The position numbers were made by a program, and so were the translations under genes. The notes under the pieces were generated by a model. That model saw only the letters and a list, made by a program, of their open reading frames with translations. It made no database searches and had not been told where the DNA came from. 48,057 nucleotides of DNA, from positions 1 through 48,057 of the forward strand of contig JALTVI010000087.1 in assembly GCA_027049035.1 (NCBI GenBank). Reading direction: 5' to 3'. Below, piece by piece: positions 22,992 through 31,799 of the stretch (within the stretch, counting starts at the first letter, position 1; each line of letters opens with the position of its first letter). The stretch comes from Sulfurovum sp. GTDB taxonomy: Bacteria > Campylobacterota > Campylobacteria > Campylobacterales > Sulfurovaceae.

Positions 22992-23746
22992 GGTGCGATC
23001 ATCCCTTTATCGTAACAGGCCGGATCGAATTTGCAGACGACATCGTGGTCGTACAGCAGCAGCGCTTCACGTTTGCCCGGATAGTCGTTGTGGCTTAGAA
23101 AGTGCTTCATCACATTGATGCGCGCCTCCTTTTTGTCATCGGTATGGACGACATACCAGGGGGCGTATACGAATGAAGTTTTGTTGAACATCGCATCTCT
23201 GGCTTTGGAGTAGGCCTTCCACTTCTCCTGCGCCTTTGCATCGATGGGGCTGAGTTTCCACTGCTTGAGCGGGTCGGTCTTTCTTGCCTCAAGACGTTTT
23301 TTCTGCTCCTCCTTGGAAATGTCGAGGTAGTACTTGAAGAAACGGATGCCCGAATGTGTCAGCATCTGCTCGAAGCTGCTTACCTCTTCCATAAAGGTTT
23401 TGTACTCCTCTTTGCTGCAAAATCCCATCACCTTCTCCACGCCGGCACGGTTGTACCAGCTGCGGTTGAAAAAGACGATCTCTCCCTGGCTTGGCAGATA
23501 CGGCACGTAGCGCTGGAAGTACCACGATTTCGTCTCTTTGTCGCTGGGTTTTCCAAGGGCGACGGTACGTGCTTCCCTGGGACTGAGGTGTTCTGTAAAA
23601 CGCTTGATGGTACCGTCTTTCCCCGCAGTATCACGCCCCTCGAAGAGGAGGCAGACAGCAATCTCTTTTTCTATGACATGCTTTTGGAACTTCACCAGTT
23701 CCACCTGCAGTTCATAGAGTTCTTTTTTGTAAATTGATTTTTTCAT
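22988..23746 (-). CDS. ppk2: Polyphosphate kinase 2
   Basis: A 252-residue PPK2 enzyme, transferring phosphate between polyphosphate and nucleotides. The Walker A loop GRDTAGKDG is at 37-45 and the Walker B-like FFNRSWYNRAGVEKVMGF at 92-109. The lid region KTDPLKQWKLSPID is followed by KWKAYSKARDAMF, both usual in the family. PPK2 enzymes mostly run from polyP to ATP or GTP, but the subclass is not resolved here. TAGGAGAACCGC precedes ATG 23746. The place in an operon with a P-type H+-ATPase suggests local nucleotide supply (inference). Confidence 0.93.
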   Translation of the reverse strand: MKKSIYKKELYELQVELVKFQKHVIEKEIAVCLLFEGRDTAGKDGTIKRFTEHLSPREARTVALGKPSDKETKSWYFQRYVPYLPSQGEIVFFNRSWYNRAGVEKVMGFCSKEEYKTFMEEVSSFEQMLTHSGIRFFKYYLDISKEEQKKRLEARKTDPLKQWKLSPIDAKAQEKWKAYSKARDAMFNKTSFVYAPWYVVHTDDKKEARINVMKHFLSHNDYPGKREALLLYDHDVVCKFDPACYDKGMIAP

Positions 23747-23755
23747 GCGGTTCTC

Positions 23756-25138
23756 CTATGCCCAGCCGCGCAGGACACCCTGCATCATATAGCTTTTTGC
23801 AAGATAGCGGGCAGTGTACCAGTAGAGCCCGTGGCACTGCAACGGATCGAGGCTTATCATCGGTGAAAGCGGATTGCCCTTGTAGTCCCACGCCTCGATG
23901 AGAGCCGTGCCCCTCTCCGGACAGAGCAGCGTGTCCGAACCGTAACCGTCATAGTGCGCCTTTGGTTTTTCACCCTCATCTATGGCACGGATGGTATCGG
24001 TAATGATCTTGACCTGCTCACTGATGGCAGAAGCGCTTTTGAGGGTATTGCACCCTGCGACATCGCCGATGGCGAAGAGTTTGGGGTGCTTTTTATGCTC
24101 CAGTGTACCCCTGTCGACTTCCACAAAACCCTCTTCGTCAAGCAGACCGGCACTCTCGAGGAAAGCAGCGGCCCTCATTGGCGGTGTGATGTGCAGGAAG
24201 TCGTAATCGAGTGTGCCGCCATTCTTGAAAGTAGCTTTCCTGCTCTTGGCATCGACAGCACTCAGCCTGTCTTTTACGACACGAACACCCTCTTTTTTCA
24301 TAAGTGTACGGTAGCGTTTGTCGTACGCATCGTTTTGTGAAAGCTTTCCGTCTTCGGTTACGAGTGTAATCTCCACCCGGTCACGGAGATTGGCTTTTTC
24401 AAGGCGCTGTGTGAGTGTCAGCAGTACGCTCTTGGCAGCAGCGGGCGATTTGGTGCGAATGGTCGGCTGTGTGAAAAAGACCTGCAGCTTCTGCGTCTTT
24501 GTAGCCTTTTTCGCCTTTTCCACGAGAGTATCGAGCTGTACCGACAGGCGGAATGCGCCGTGCAGATGATAGACGCTCCCGATAGCCTCGTCATCCATCC
24601 ACGCTTCCGGCGTTTCCATGCGCTCAAGGGAGGTGAAGTTACCGCCAAGCCCCTCTATGGCATAGTAGTCAAGCTGCAAGCCTGTAGCAACGATGATGTA
24701 ATCGTACTGCACCTCTGTGCCATCAGCTTCCGTGACGGTATGTGTTTGGGCATCTATAGCGCCAACCGGCTCTTTTTTGAGTGTGACATGCTCGGGAATG
24801 TAGCTCTCTCTGTCGTATGCCAGGTCCGCTATCGGCAACAGTCCGGTGCCAAGCATCGTAAGGCCCGGCTGATACCAGCAGCTGCGCTCATGGGGCTCAT
24901 AGAGCGTGATGAGAGGATAAGTGATGGCTCGGCTGAGGCGGTATGCCAGCGCCGTTCCCGCCATCCCTCCGCCGATGATGGCGATGCGCAGCGGGTTTTT
25001 GCTGCTGAGCGCCTCTTTGCTGTTGGCTTTTGGGGCATTGGCCTCGGCCTCGCTTCCCATCAGCACGACACCCGCTCCCGCTGCGGCAGCGAGTTTGAGC
25101 ATCTGCCGTCTGTTCATTCGTGTAGTCTCTTTATTCAT
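23756..25138 (-). CDS. Tat-exported sulfide:quinone oxidoreductase-like flavoprotein
   Basis: A 460-residue FAD protein similar in layout to type II SQR. It has a Tat signal (NRRQMLKLAAAAGAG, R10-R11), the FAD loop IAIIGGGMAGTAL at 53-65, CWYQPGLTMLGTG (compare YYQPLWTLVGAG of SQR), LDYDFLHITPPMRAA and FAIGDVAGCNTLKSASA, then YDGYGSDTLLCPERG. Only four cysteines remain after the signal (87, 363, 406, 435). The position of the first catalytic Cys of human SQR is TQPTIRTKSPAA, with no Cys, and GDC is GDV. It may therefore not oxidise sulfide in the usual way. ATG 25138 after AAGGAGTCCGTG is chosen over an upstream Met inside the ATPase gene. Confidence 0.82.
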   Translation of the reverse strand: MNKETTRMNRRQMLKLAAAAGAGVVLMGSEAEANAPKANSKEALSSKNPLRIAIIGGGMAGTALAYRLSRAITYPLITLYEPHERSCWYQPGLTMLGTGLLPIADLAYDRESYIPEHVTLKKEPVGAIDAQTHTVTEADGTEVQYDYIIVATGLQLDYYAIEGLGGNFTSLERMETPEAWMDDEAIGSVYHLHGAFRLSVQLDTLVEKAKKATKTQKLQVFFTQPTIRTKSPAAAKSVLLTLTQRLEKANLRDRVEITLVTEDGKLSQNDAYDKRYRTLMKKEGVRVVKDRLSAVDAKSRKATFKNGGTLDYDFLHITPPMRAAAFLESAGLLDEEGFVEVDRGTLEHKKHPKLFAIGDVAGCNTLKSASAISEQVKIITDTIRAIDEGEKPKAHYDGYGSDTLLCPERGTALIEAWDYKGNPLSPMISLDPLQCHGLYWYTARYLAKSYMMQGVLRGWA

Positions 25139-25148
25139 CACGGACTCC

Positions 25149-27791
25149 TTAAATATCCAGTTTGCCGCGTTTGCGGTAGTAGTTGAGTACCAGCATTTTG
25201 ACTGCGTCGTTGAAGAGGAACCATGCAAAGAGGTACACTACCAGGAAAAGTGCCCAGCCCCACCCCATCGGATAGATGAGTCCAAAGCCGTAGACGGCGA
25301 TGATGACCGCTGCAACCGCCGACCAGAGTGACGCGTTCCATAGAATGGGGTTTGGCCACGGACGCTTGAAGAACCAGTCGTCACGGCGCGTATTGTAGAG
25401 CGTACCGTGTCCGGCGATGATCAGTTTCGCAAAGAAGATCGTCTGTGTCAGTTCGGCATTGACCTGCCAGACATAGTAGACCAGCCAGAAGAGGAGGAAT
25501 GACGACATCACCCCTGCAATACCGAGCCAGCTTGATAGTACCAGGACCTCTTTCATATCCCACCGTACCGGGTATTTTCGCAGTTTGGTATTGTCGTAGG
25601 CAATGGCGAGAATGGGCAGGTCGTTGAAGAGTGCAAGCAGAATGATCTCTATGGCCGTAATAGGGTAGAAGTCGAAAATCGAAATGGTCAGCGTAAAGAG
25701 GAGGATGACGCGGATCGTTTCGGTAATGCGGTAGATCGTATAGCTCTGCATACGCTCGAATGTAATACGCGCGATCTTGATGGCGTTGTTGATTACATTC
25801 AGTCCCGGAGCGAGCAGCACCAGGTCTGCCGAAGCACGCGCCGCGTCTGTCGCACCGCTTACGGCGATACCGCAGTCGGCCTTTTTGAGTGCCGGCGCAT
25901 CGTTGACTCCGTCACCGGTCATACCGACGATGCGGTCGGCTTTTTGCAGCTTGTCGACAATGAAGTATTTGTCTTCGGGAAAGACCTGCGCGAAACCGTC
26001 CGCCTCTTCGATGGCTTTGATGATATCAGATTCGTGCTCCTTGATGCTGCCTTTTGGCAGCGGGCGGTCAAGCAGGAGTTTCTGCACCTCGTTGCTGATC
26101 TCTTTGCCGAACGCTTTTACCGCGTCATCGGAAACCTTTTCGGGCTCGAGCTTTTTGTAGATCGCTTCGGCGATCACTTCAGCCAGGAAGACATACTCTT
26201 CGGTGCTCTCCCCTTTGAGCGCCTTGATGTCACGAATGTCATCTCCGATATCAAGCAGCTGGGCGATATATTTTGCCACGGCAACATTGTCACCGGTGAC
26301 CATTTTGACAGCGACACCGTGTGCCTTGACATCGGCTATGACCTCTTTGGAATCCTCTCTTGGCGGATCGTAGAGCGGCACGAGCCCCATGAAGTGCCAC
26401 TTCTCATCGGTCACCTCTTTCCATGCCACGCCAAGCGTTCGGAAACCTTTCTGTGCGAACGATTCGACCTGTGTGTATGCCGCTTTCTTGTCAAATGCAG
26501 TCTCGTCACACATCTCGATGATCACCTGCGGTGCACCTTTGGTTACCTGAATGGTCTTTTTGTCGTGGATGAGTACACTTTCGGTGCGTTTACTTACCGG
26601 ATCGAACGGTGTGAATTTTTCAAGGGCATAGCTTTTGAGCTTTTCATAGAGGTTGTGTTCTTTGAGGTAGGTGTAGATGGGCACCTCTATGGGGTCATTG
26701 TTCTCCTCTTTGGAAGCGAGTGCCGCATAGAAGATGATATCATCTTTACTGACATCGCCCACTGTGTAGGGGTCGTTGATGGTCATCTTGTTCTGTGTGA
26801 GGGTTCCTGTTTTGTCCGAACAAAGCACATCCATACCCGCCAGCTCCTCGATGGCCGAAAGGCGGCTGACGATGGCCTGCATGTTCGCCAGCACCTTGGC
26901 CCCTGCCGCCATCGTGACGGTCAGTACCGCAGGCAGTGCCACGGGAATCGCCGCGACGGTCAGGATAAGCGCGTATTCGAGCAGGTCAAGCAGACTCTGT
27001 CCGCGGCTGATGCCGAAGTAGATGATAATGGAGACCATCACCAGTGTCAGGGCGATAAGGAAATTCCCTACCTTGATGACCATCTCCTGGAAGTGGCTGC
27101 GCTGTTCGCTTTCGGCCTTGGCGACAAGTTTGACTGTCTTTCCGAAGTAGGTGTTCTCGCCTGTCTCCAGCACCAGACCGGTGTTCTCGCCCTTTTTGAT
27201 GATGGCGTTAGCATAGACGGTATCGTCCGTCTTACGCGTTACGGGCAGGGATTCACCTGTGAGTGCCGACTGGTCCACCTGCAGAAAATCGCCGCCTGGA
27301 AGCAGTTTGATATCTGCAGGAACGATATCACCGATCTTCACTTTGACGATGTCTCCCGGTACGATCTCCTTGGCATCGATCTGCTGCCATTTGCCGTCAC
27401 GCAGCACAAGGGCCTTTCTGGCAAGCTTGTCCTTTAATACTTTCAGCGCACTGAGCGCTTTGGACTCCTGATAGAAGTCCACAACGGCATTGACAAGAAG
27501 CAAAATGGTGATGATGGTGAAATCTTCCCAGTGCTTGACCATTGCAGAGAGAATGGCAGCCACTTCGATCATCCACGGTATCGGCCCCCAGAAGCGTCTA
27601 AAAAGCCGGTGCAGCCAGCTCTCCTCTTTCTCCTCTATGGCATTGGGACCATACTTTTCAAGACGCTTTTTCGCCTCTTCGCTGCTGAGCCCCCTGAGTG
27701 TGCCGACGGTGGCTGCCTGAGCACTCTCCTTTTCCTCTGTCTGCGTTGAGTGTTTTTCATCTTCTTTTATATCTTCGGATGTTGCAGGCAT
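25149..27791 (-). CDS. P3A-type plasma-membrane H+-transporting ATPase
   Basis: An 880-residue P-type ATPase. The actuator motif TGES is at 178-181, the phosphorylated DKTGT at D326, and the hinge TGDGVND at 625-631. N101 in helix 2 (LLLVNAVVDFYQE) and D724 in helix 6 (ALFNDLPILAIAYDN) match Asn106 and Asp684 of the plant pump AHA2, which marks it as a proton pump rather than a Ca2+ or metal pump. The N-terminus is a 25-residue acidic tail and there is no long C-terminal R-domain. A helical insert of about 65 residues (525-595) lies in the P domain. A minus-strand TATAAT at 27839-27834 is the likely -10. First gene of the ATPase-flavoprotein-PPK2-DUF4010 operon. Confidence 0.93.
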   Translation of the reverse strand: MPATSEDIKEDEKHSTQTEEKESAQAATVGTLRGLSSEEAKKRLEKYGPNAIEEKEESWLHRLFRRFWGPIPWMIEVAAILSAMVKHWEDFTIITILLLVNAVVDFYQESKALSALKVLKDKLARKALVLRDGKWQQIDAKEIVPGDIVKVKIGDIVPADIKLLPGGDFLQVDQSALTGESLPVTRKTDDTVYANAIIKKGENTGLVLETGENTYFGKTVKLVAKAESEQRSHFQEMVIKVGNFLIALTLVMVSIIIYFGISRGQSLLDLLEYALILTVAAIPVALPAVLTVTMAAGAKVLANMQAIVSRLSAIEELAGMDVLCSDKTGTLTQNKMTINDPYTVGDVSKDDIIFYAALASKEENNDPIEVPIYTYLKEHNLYEKLKSYALEKFTPFDPVSKRTESVLIHDKKTIQVTKGAPQVIIEMCDETAFDKKAAYTQVESFAQKGFRTLGVAWKEVTDEKWHFMGLVPLYDPPREDSKEVIADVKAHGVAVKMVTGDNVAVAKYIAQLLDIGDDIRDIKALKGESTEEYVFLAEVIAEAIYKKLEPEKVSDDAVKAFGKEISNEVQKLLLDRPLPKGSIKEHESDIIKAIEEADGFAQVFPEDKYFIVDKLQKADRIVGMTGDGVNDAPALKKADCGIAVSGATDAARASADLVLLAPGLNVINNAIKIARITFERMQSYTIYRITETIRVILLFTLTISIFDFYPITAIEIILLALFNDLPILAIAYDNTKLRKYPVRWDMKEVLVLSSWLGIAGVMSSFLLFWLVYYVWQVNAELTQTIFFAKLIIAGHGTLYNTRRDDWFFKRPWPNPILWNASLWSAVAAVIIAVYGFGLIYPMGWGWALFLVVYLFAWFLFNDAVKMLVLNYYRKRGKLDI

Positions 27792-27833
27792 GCTGTTTCC
27801 TTTTGCTATAAGTAAATCAAAACCATTTTAACT

Positions 27834-27839
27834 ATTATA
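27834..27839 (-). promoter_or_regulatory. -10 element of the H+-ATPase operon
   Basis: TATAAT at 27839-27834, with no clear -35 (TTAACT is 19 bases upstream). ATGTT and AACAT arms flank the spacer (ATGTTcccaaaaagttAACAT on the plus strand), a loose inverted repeat. The 100-base gap 27792-27891 holds nothing else visible. Confidence 0.4.
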
Positions 27840-27891
27840 CTCCGTTATGTTCCCAAAAAGTTAACATACATCAATAATATATTTTTTTGGC

Positions 27892-28992
27892 TTATGTGCC
27901 GTTCAAAAGATGACGTATGACACTTTTCCACAAACGAAGACCCTTGGGCACCTTTGTATCCTCTAGCCACAATGCAATCATTCTACGGCGTACCGAATCC
28001 CGTTTAAAAAGCGTCATCATAAGGGCAATGCGCCAATCCGAAGCAAGTGCAAAGCGTTCAAGCCGTTTAAGGGTATCGAACTTCTCTCCATACGCTTTTT
28101 CCCACAGAGTTTCATAGGTGTCCGATTCACTCTTCTCAGACGTGATGATACTGCGGGAAAGGATTTCTCCCGATGCCATGGCATAATAGATGCCTTCGTA
28201 TGTAAAGGGCAGTACCAGCCCTGCGGCATCACCTACAAAATAGACTCCGCTATGCTCGAATAGTGGTGACTCGTATTTGGGGATTTTGTAGCCTTTTACT
28301 TTTGTGGGAACTTTACATTTCAATCTTTTGTAAAATCTTTCAAAGCTTTTTGCATCGGTCAGCGTGCCTATATTCCGCCCTCCCGACTCCAGGAAATCCC
28401 ATGCATAGAGGGAACCGGCAATATCGTGGCCGAAATGGAAATGGACTTGCCTGTCACCCCGGTCTTCAATATCGGCATAGTGCGTAAGATAAGCAGGAGG
28501 CGTGCTGCCGGTAAGCTGCTTTCGCAACTGGGAATTGACACCATCGGCCGCTATCAGACCGCGTGTATGTATGATATTTCTTCTCCCGCCAATTTCTGCT
28601 GTCACTTCGAAGCCGTTCTCTAGACGCTTGAAAAACAGAAACCTCCCCTCTTCCAGTCTCGCTCCCGCATCTGCAGCATACTGCCGAAGCGTTCGGTCGA
28701 AACGGATGCGGTCAACGATAGCGAGCCTGTTGTCTCCGAGAGATACGCTGACATGTCGGTTTTTATAGTGAAGATCGATGCTTTCCACTTCAAATTCAAT
28801 CAGTCTTTTCTCTATACCGAATGTTGCAAAGGCATCTTTTCTCAATCCGCCGCCACACGGTTTTTTGAATTGCATATCGCGCTGCAGCAGCAAAACGTTT
28901 TTGCCCGATTTTGCCAAATATTTCGCTGCTGTCGCACCTGCAGGACCACCTCCTACAACAAGCCACTCGGTCTCAATCAATGCATTTTCCAT
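27892..28992 (-). CDS. Geranylgeranyl reductase-family FAD oxidoreductase
   Basis: A 366-residue group A flavoprotein monooxygenase-fold protein. The FAD loop is VVGGGPAGATAAKYLAKSG (12-30), followed by the family PCGGGLRKDAF ('CGGG' patch), an AADGVNSQLRKQL motif in the middle and VYFVGDAAGLVLPFTYEGIYYAM. This is the geranylgeranyl/digeranylgeranylglycerophospholipid reductase family; in bacteria some members reduce isoprenoid side chains of quinones. The substrate here is unknown. It starts 53 bases after gpmA with a moderate AGAGAAGA RBS, so it could be the last gene of the RNase-dedA-gpmA operon. Confidence 0.85.
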   Translation of the reverse strand: MENALIETEWLVVGGGPAGATAAKYLAKSGKNVLLLQRDMQFKKPCGGGLRKDAFATFGIEKRLIEFEVESIDLHYKNRHVSVSLGDNRLAIVDRIRFDRTLRQYAADAGARLEEGRFLFFKRLENGFEVTAEIGGRRNIIHTRGLIAADGVNSQLRKQLTGSTPPAYLTHYADIEDRGDRQVHFHFGHDIAGSLYAWDFLESGGRNIGTLTDAKSFERFYKRLKCKVPTKVKGYKIPKYESPLFEHSGVYFVGDAAGLVLPFTYEGIYYAMASGEILSRSIITSEKSESDTYETLWEKAYGEKFDTLKRLERFALASDWRIALMMTLFKRDSVRRRMIALWLEDTKVPKGLRLWKSVIRHLLNGT

Positions 28993-29045
28993 TCTTCTCT
29001 ACCCATCCAAAATCTTCGAAGACTTTACCGACACACAAACACTCA

Positions 29046-29744
29046 TCAAACCTGCCCCTTTTTCGAAACGACTTCAAGCGATTCATTGTAGTGGTAAAGA
29101 AGCGGCTTGCCGGTAGGAATCTCCAGTGTCGTGACCGCATCGTCACTGAGCTGCTCTATCTCCTTTACCAGTGCACGCAGGGAGTTTCCGTGCGCGCTTA
29201 CCAGTACGGTACGGCCTTTTTGAAGCTCCGGCACTATTTCAGCCTCAAAATAGGGTTTGACCCTTGCATGGGTATCTTTGAGCGATTCGCTCTTTGGCAG
29301 GAGTATGGGATCGATGTTCACATATTTTGGATCATTCGCGACAGAGCGTCTGTCATTCTCAGGCAGCGGCGGAGGCGGGGTATCCCATCCGCGGCGTACC
29401 GCAAGAAAGTGCGTTTCGCCCACCTCGGCTTTGACGGCATCTTTGTCACGCTGCTGCCAGGCACCGTAGTGGCGCTCGTTGAGCCGCCAGCTTCTTTGCA
29501 CATCGATATGCTCCCACTCCATCGCAGCCAGGGCGATCTGCTGGGTATGAATGGCCCGCTTGAGCCAGGAGGTAAAGGCGATGTCGGGGAAAAGTTTCAG
29601 GCGCTTGAGTACACTACCTGCTTCCTGGGCCTCTTTTCTGCCCTGCTCACTCAGCTCCACATCGGTCCAGCCGGTAAAGAGATTCTGTTTGTTGTAGACA
29701 CTCTGCCCGTGCCGCAGCAGTATCAGGGTTGCAAAGGGTTTCAT
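29046..29744 (-). CDS. gpmA: 2,3-bisphosphoglycerate-dependent phosphoglycerate mutase
   Basis: A 232-residue histidine-phosphatase-fold mutase interconverting 3- and 2-phosphoglycerate. LRHGQSVYNKQNLFTGWTDV carries the catalytic His; Gln stands where Glu is usual (RHGES). TSWLKRAIHTQ, LNERHYGAWQQRDK and SAHGNSLRALVKEIEQL (second His) are all family motifs, and VRRGWDTPPPPL is intact. The start overlaps the dedA stop by four bases (ATGA). It supplies the step between the gap/PGK and enolase reactions, which is missing in the ppsA operon. Confidence 0.95.
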   Translation of the reverse strand: MKPFATLILLRHGQSVYNKQNLFTGWTDVELSEQGRKEAQEAGSVLKRLKLFPDIAFTSWLKRAIHTQQIALAAMEWEHIDVQRSWRLNERHYGAWQQRDKDAVKAEVGETHFLAVRRGWDTPPPPLPENDRRSVANDPKYVNIDPILLPKSESLKDTHARVKPYFEAEIVPELQKGRTVLVSAHGNSLRALVKEIEQLSDDAVTTLEIPTGKPLLYHYNESLEVVSKKGQV

Positions 29745-30292
29745 TCTTCCTCCTCTTCCTCTTTTTGTAACAGGTAGATACCATAGAAAAACAGCAGCGC
29801 CAGGAAGACAATGGTCAGATGTCGCTGCGTAAAGGTGAGCAGGTCGATAACGGTTTGCCCAAAGAAGTACCCAAGCGAAGTGAATGTGACCGACCAGAGC
29901 GCCACACCGACAATCTCAAGCAGCAGAAATTTCCAGAAGTTGAATCCCGATACCCCCAGCATCAGCAGTGCGGGAATGTGGGTACCGTAGATGAAACGCT
30001 CGAAGACGACGATCCAGCTGCCGAAACGCCTGAACCACTTCTCTACCCGCTGCAGCTTTTTCTCGTATCGGTGCAGCAGCGCTTCGGTCTTCTTTTTGAA
30101 GAGGCGTCCGGTAGTAAAGAGCAGGAGGTCACCGATCATTGCACCGCTGAACGTGATAAGAAAGACGGTAGGGAAATCGAATTTGCCCTTTTCTATCATG
30201 AATCCGGCAAGGGCTAATCCTATCTCACCCTCCAGAAAGCTCCAGAAGAAAAGAATCGTATAGGAAAAATGCGATATCAGGTATTCAATCAT
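29741..30292 (-). CDS. DedA family membrane protein
   Basis: A 183-residue SNARE-associated/DedA protein with about five membrane segments. Family marks are FWSFLEGEIGLALAGFM, SGAMIGDLLLFTTGRLF and a positively charged amphipathic loop before FERFIYGTHIPALLMLGVSG (the F-x-R-F-x-x-G motif). DedA proteins support membrane homeostasis, with several acting as phospholipid flippases. ATG 30292 is used; GTG at 30295 is also possible. It follows the RNase gene by five bases and overlaps gpmA by four. Confidence 0.87.
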   Translation of the reverse strand: MIEYLISHFSYTILFFWSFLEGEIGLALAGFMIEKGKFDFPTVFLITFSGAMIGDLLLFTTGRLFKKKTEALLHRYEKKLQRVEKWFRRFGSWIVVFERFIYGTHIPALLMLGVSGFNFWKFLLLEIVGVALWSVTFTSLGYFFGQTVIDLLTFTQRHLTIVFLALLFFYGIYLLQKEEEEEE

Positions 30293-30297
30293 CACTG

Positions 30298-31698
30298 CTA
30301 CCCCAGATAGACCGTCTCTTCAGGTTCGACGATGTGGGTTTTGATGTTCAGTGCATTGGTCAGTACGCTGCGCAGAATCACCTCCTTGTCTTCCTCACCG
30401 TGGATCAGGTGAATGCTTCTGAGTCCCTCGATGCCAGAGACCCACCGTAGAATGGAGCGCTGGTCGGCATGGGCTGAGAAGCCGTTAATGGTATGTACAG
30501 AAGCGCGCACCAGGATGTCTTCATTGTAGATCTTCACCCAGCGTGAGCCGTCTACAATATCACGCCCTAGCGTGCCTACAGCCTGGTAGCCCACGAAGAT
30601 GACGGCATTCTTTCGGTTCCAGAGGCGGTTCTTGAAGTGGTGCAGTATGCGTCCGCCCGTACACATGCCGCTGCCGGCGATGATGATGGCACGGCGGTCG
30701 TAGTCGTTTATCTTTTTGGAGGCTTCTACATCGAGCGTGTAGGTGAGCCCCTCGAAATCGAAGATAGTGCCTGTCTCTTTCTTGAACGCCTGGCAGTGCT
30801 CACCAAGCTCCTCTGCGTACTTGCGGTAGATATCGGTTGCCTTCATCGCCATGGGAGAGTCAAGGAATATCTTGCACTGGGGAAGCTCTTTTCGGTCATG
30901 CATCTGCTTGAGAATACAGAGGATCTCCTGCGTACGCTCCACAGCAAAAGAGGGAATGATGACATTCCCCCACTGCTGCATCGTCTCTATAATGACTCGC
31001 TTGAATTCATCGATACTCTCATCGATGCTCTGGTGGTTTCGGTCACCGTAGGTCGATTCGACATAGAGATAGTCGGCATTTTTGCAGGGCGCAAGCGGTG
31101 GCATGACCATATCGGTGTCGTTGCCGATATCGCCGGAGAAGACGACACGCTGCCATACGCCGTTTTCGTGGTAGTCCACCTCTATGAAAGCCGACCCCAG
31201 GATGTGCCCTGCATTGCGGTAGGTGATTTTGACGGCATCGTTAAGCTTGTATGTCGTGTCGTACTCGACGATCTGCCAGGTATGTTCAAACGTCTGCTTG
31301 ACATCCTCCTCGCTGTAGAGCGGTGCCCTCTCCTCTTCTTCCTTTCCTTTCCGCTGCGCCTTCTTGTAGCGGGTCTGGTAATCCTCTTCCATAATCTTCG
31401 CACTGTCAAGCAGTATCACTTCGGCAAGGTCGCGCGTTGCGGAAGTTGCATAAATTTTCCCGGAGTATCCCTCCTTGACGAGCTTGGGAATACGCCCCAC
31501 ATGATCAAGGTGGGCATGGGTTACAAGCAATATATCGACACTTTTTGGATCGAAGTCGAACGCGTCGTAGTTGCGTTCCTCCTCTTTGCCCTGGAACATC
31601 CCGCAGTCGATCATGACTGTCGGCCCCTTTTCGATCTGCAGAATATGACACGAACCGGTCACCACCTCAGCGGCACCGTATGAGACTACCTTTGCCAT
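30298..31698 (-). CDS. Beta-CASP metallo-beta-lactamase RNase (copy 2)
   Basis: A 466-residue paralogue of the protein at 120-1523, clearly more than half identical by eye, with the zinc motif HAHLDH at the same residues (61-66), FSGDIGNDTDMVMP, GSGMCTGGRILHHFKNRLW and NGFSAHADQ. It is expected to be a zinc-dependent endo/exoribonuclease. First gene of an operon with dedA and gpmA; AAGGAGAAGAT precedes ATG. The promoter has TATAAT at 31734-31729 and the shared CRP-like operator upstream. Both copies lie in operons with glycolytic genes. Confidence 0.9.
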   Translation of the reverse strand: MAKVVSYGAAEVVTGSCHILQIEKGPTVMIDCGMFQGKEEERNYDAFDFDPKSVDILLVTHAHLDHVGRIPKLVKEGYSGKIYATSATRDLAEVILLDSAKIMEEDYQTRYKKAQRKGKEEEERAPLYSEEDVKQTFEHTWQIVEYDTTYKLNDAVKITYRNAGHILGSAFIEVDYHENGVWQRVVFSGDIGNDTDMVMPPLAPCKNADYLYVESTYGDRNHQSIDESIDEFKRVIIETMQQWGNVIIPSFAVERTQEILCILKQMHDRKELPQCKIFLDSPMAMKATDIYRKYAEELGEHCQAFKKETGTIFDFEGLTYTLDVEASKKINDYDRRAIIIAGSGMCTGGRILHHFKNRLWNRKNAVIFVGYQAVGTLGRDIVDGSRWVKIYNEDILVRASVHTINGFSAHADQRSILRWVSGIEGLRSIHLIHGEEDKEVILRSVLTNALNIKTHIVEPEETVYLG

Positions 31699-31728
31699 AT
31701 CTTCTCCTTATACCCGACGATTTTTCCT

Positions 31729-31799
31729 ATTATATCACGTTTTCCCCTGCTAAAGTGTCAGTTGGATAACATGCTCTTTTTATGCAAATACGTTACAAT
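31729..31799. promoter_or_regulatory. Divergent promoters sharing a CRP-like operator (RNase-2 operon / LOG gene)
   Basis: TGTCA-GTTGGA-TAACA at 31756-31771. Minus-side -10 TATAAT at 31734-31729, 22 bases away; plus-side -10 TACAAT at 31794-31799, 23 bases away. Both promoters lack a convincing -35. This repeats exactly the arrangement at 9980-10050. Confidence 0.65.

Noticed and set aside
25944-27437. Long open frames antisense to the ATPase, valS, GAPDH, ppsA and RNase genes (for example 25944-27437, 39118-40704, 4000-4974, 30637-31683)
   Set aside because: Each lies fully opposite a conserved enzyme, has no RBS and gives Cys/His/Arg-rich proteins of no known kind. They are codon-bias shadows.
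29046-29744. GpmA as inactive because of RHGQ instead of RHGE
   Set aside because: The changed residue is next to, but is not, the catalytic histidine; all other active-site motifs are intact.
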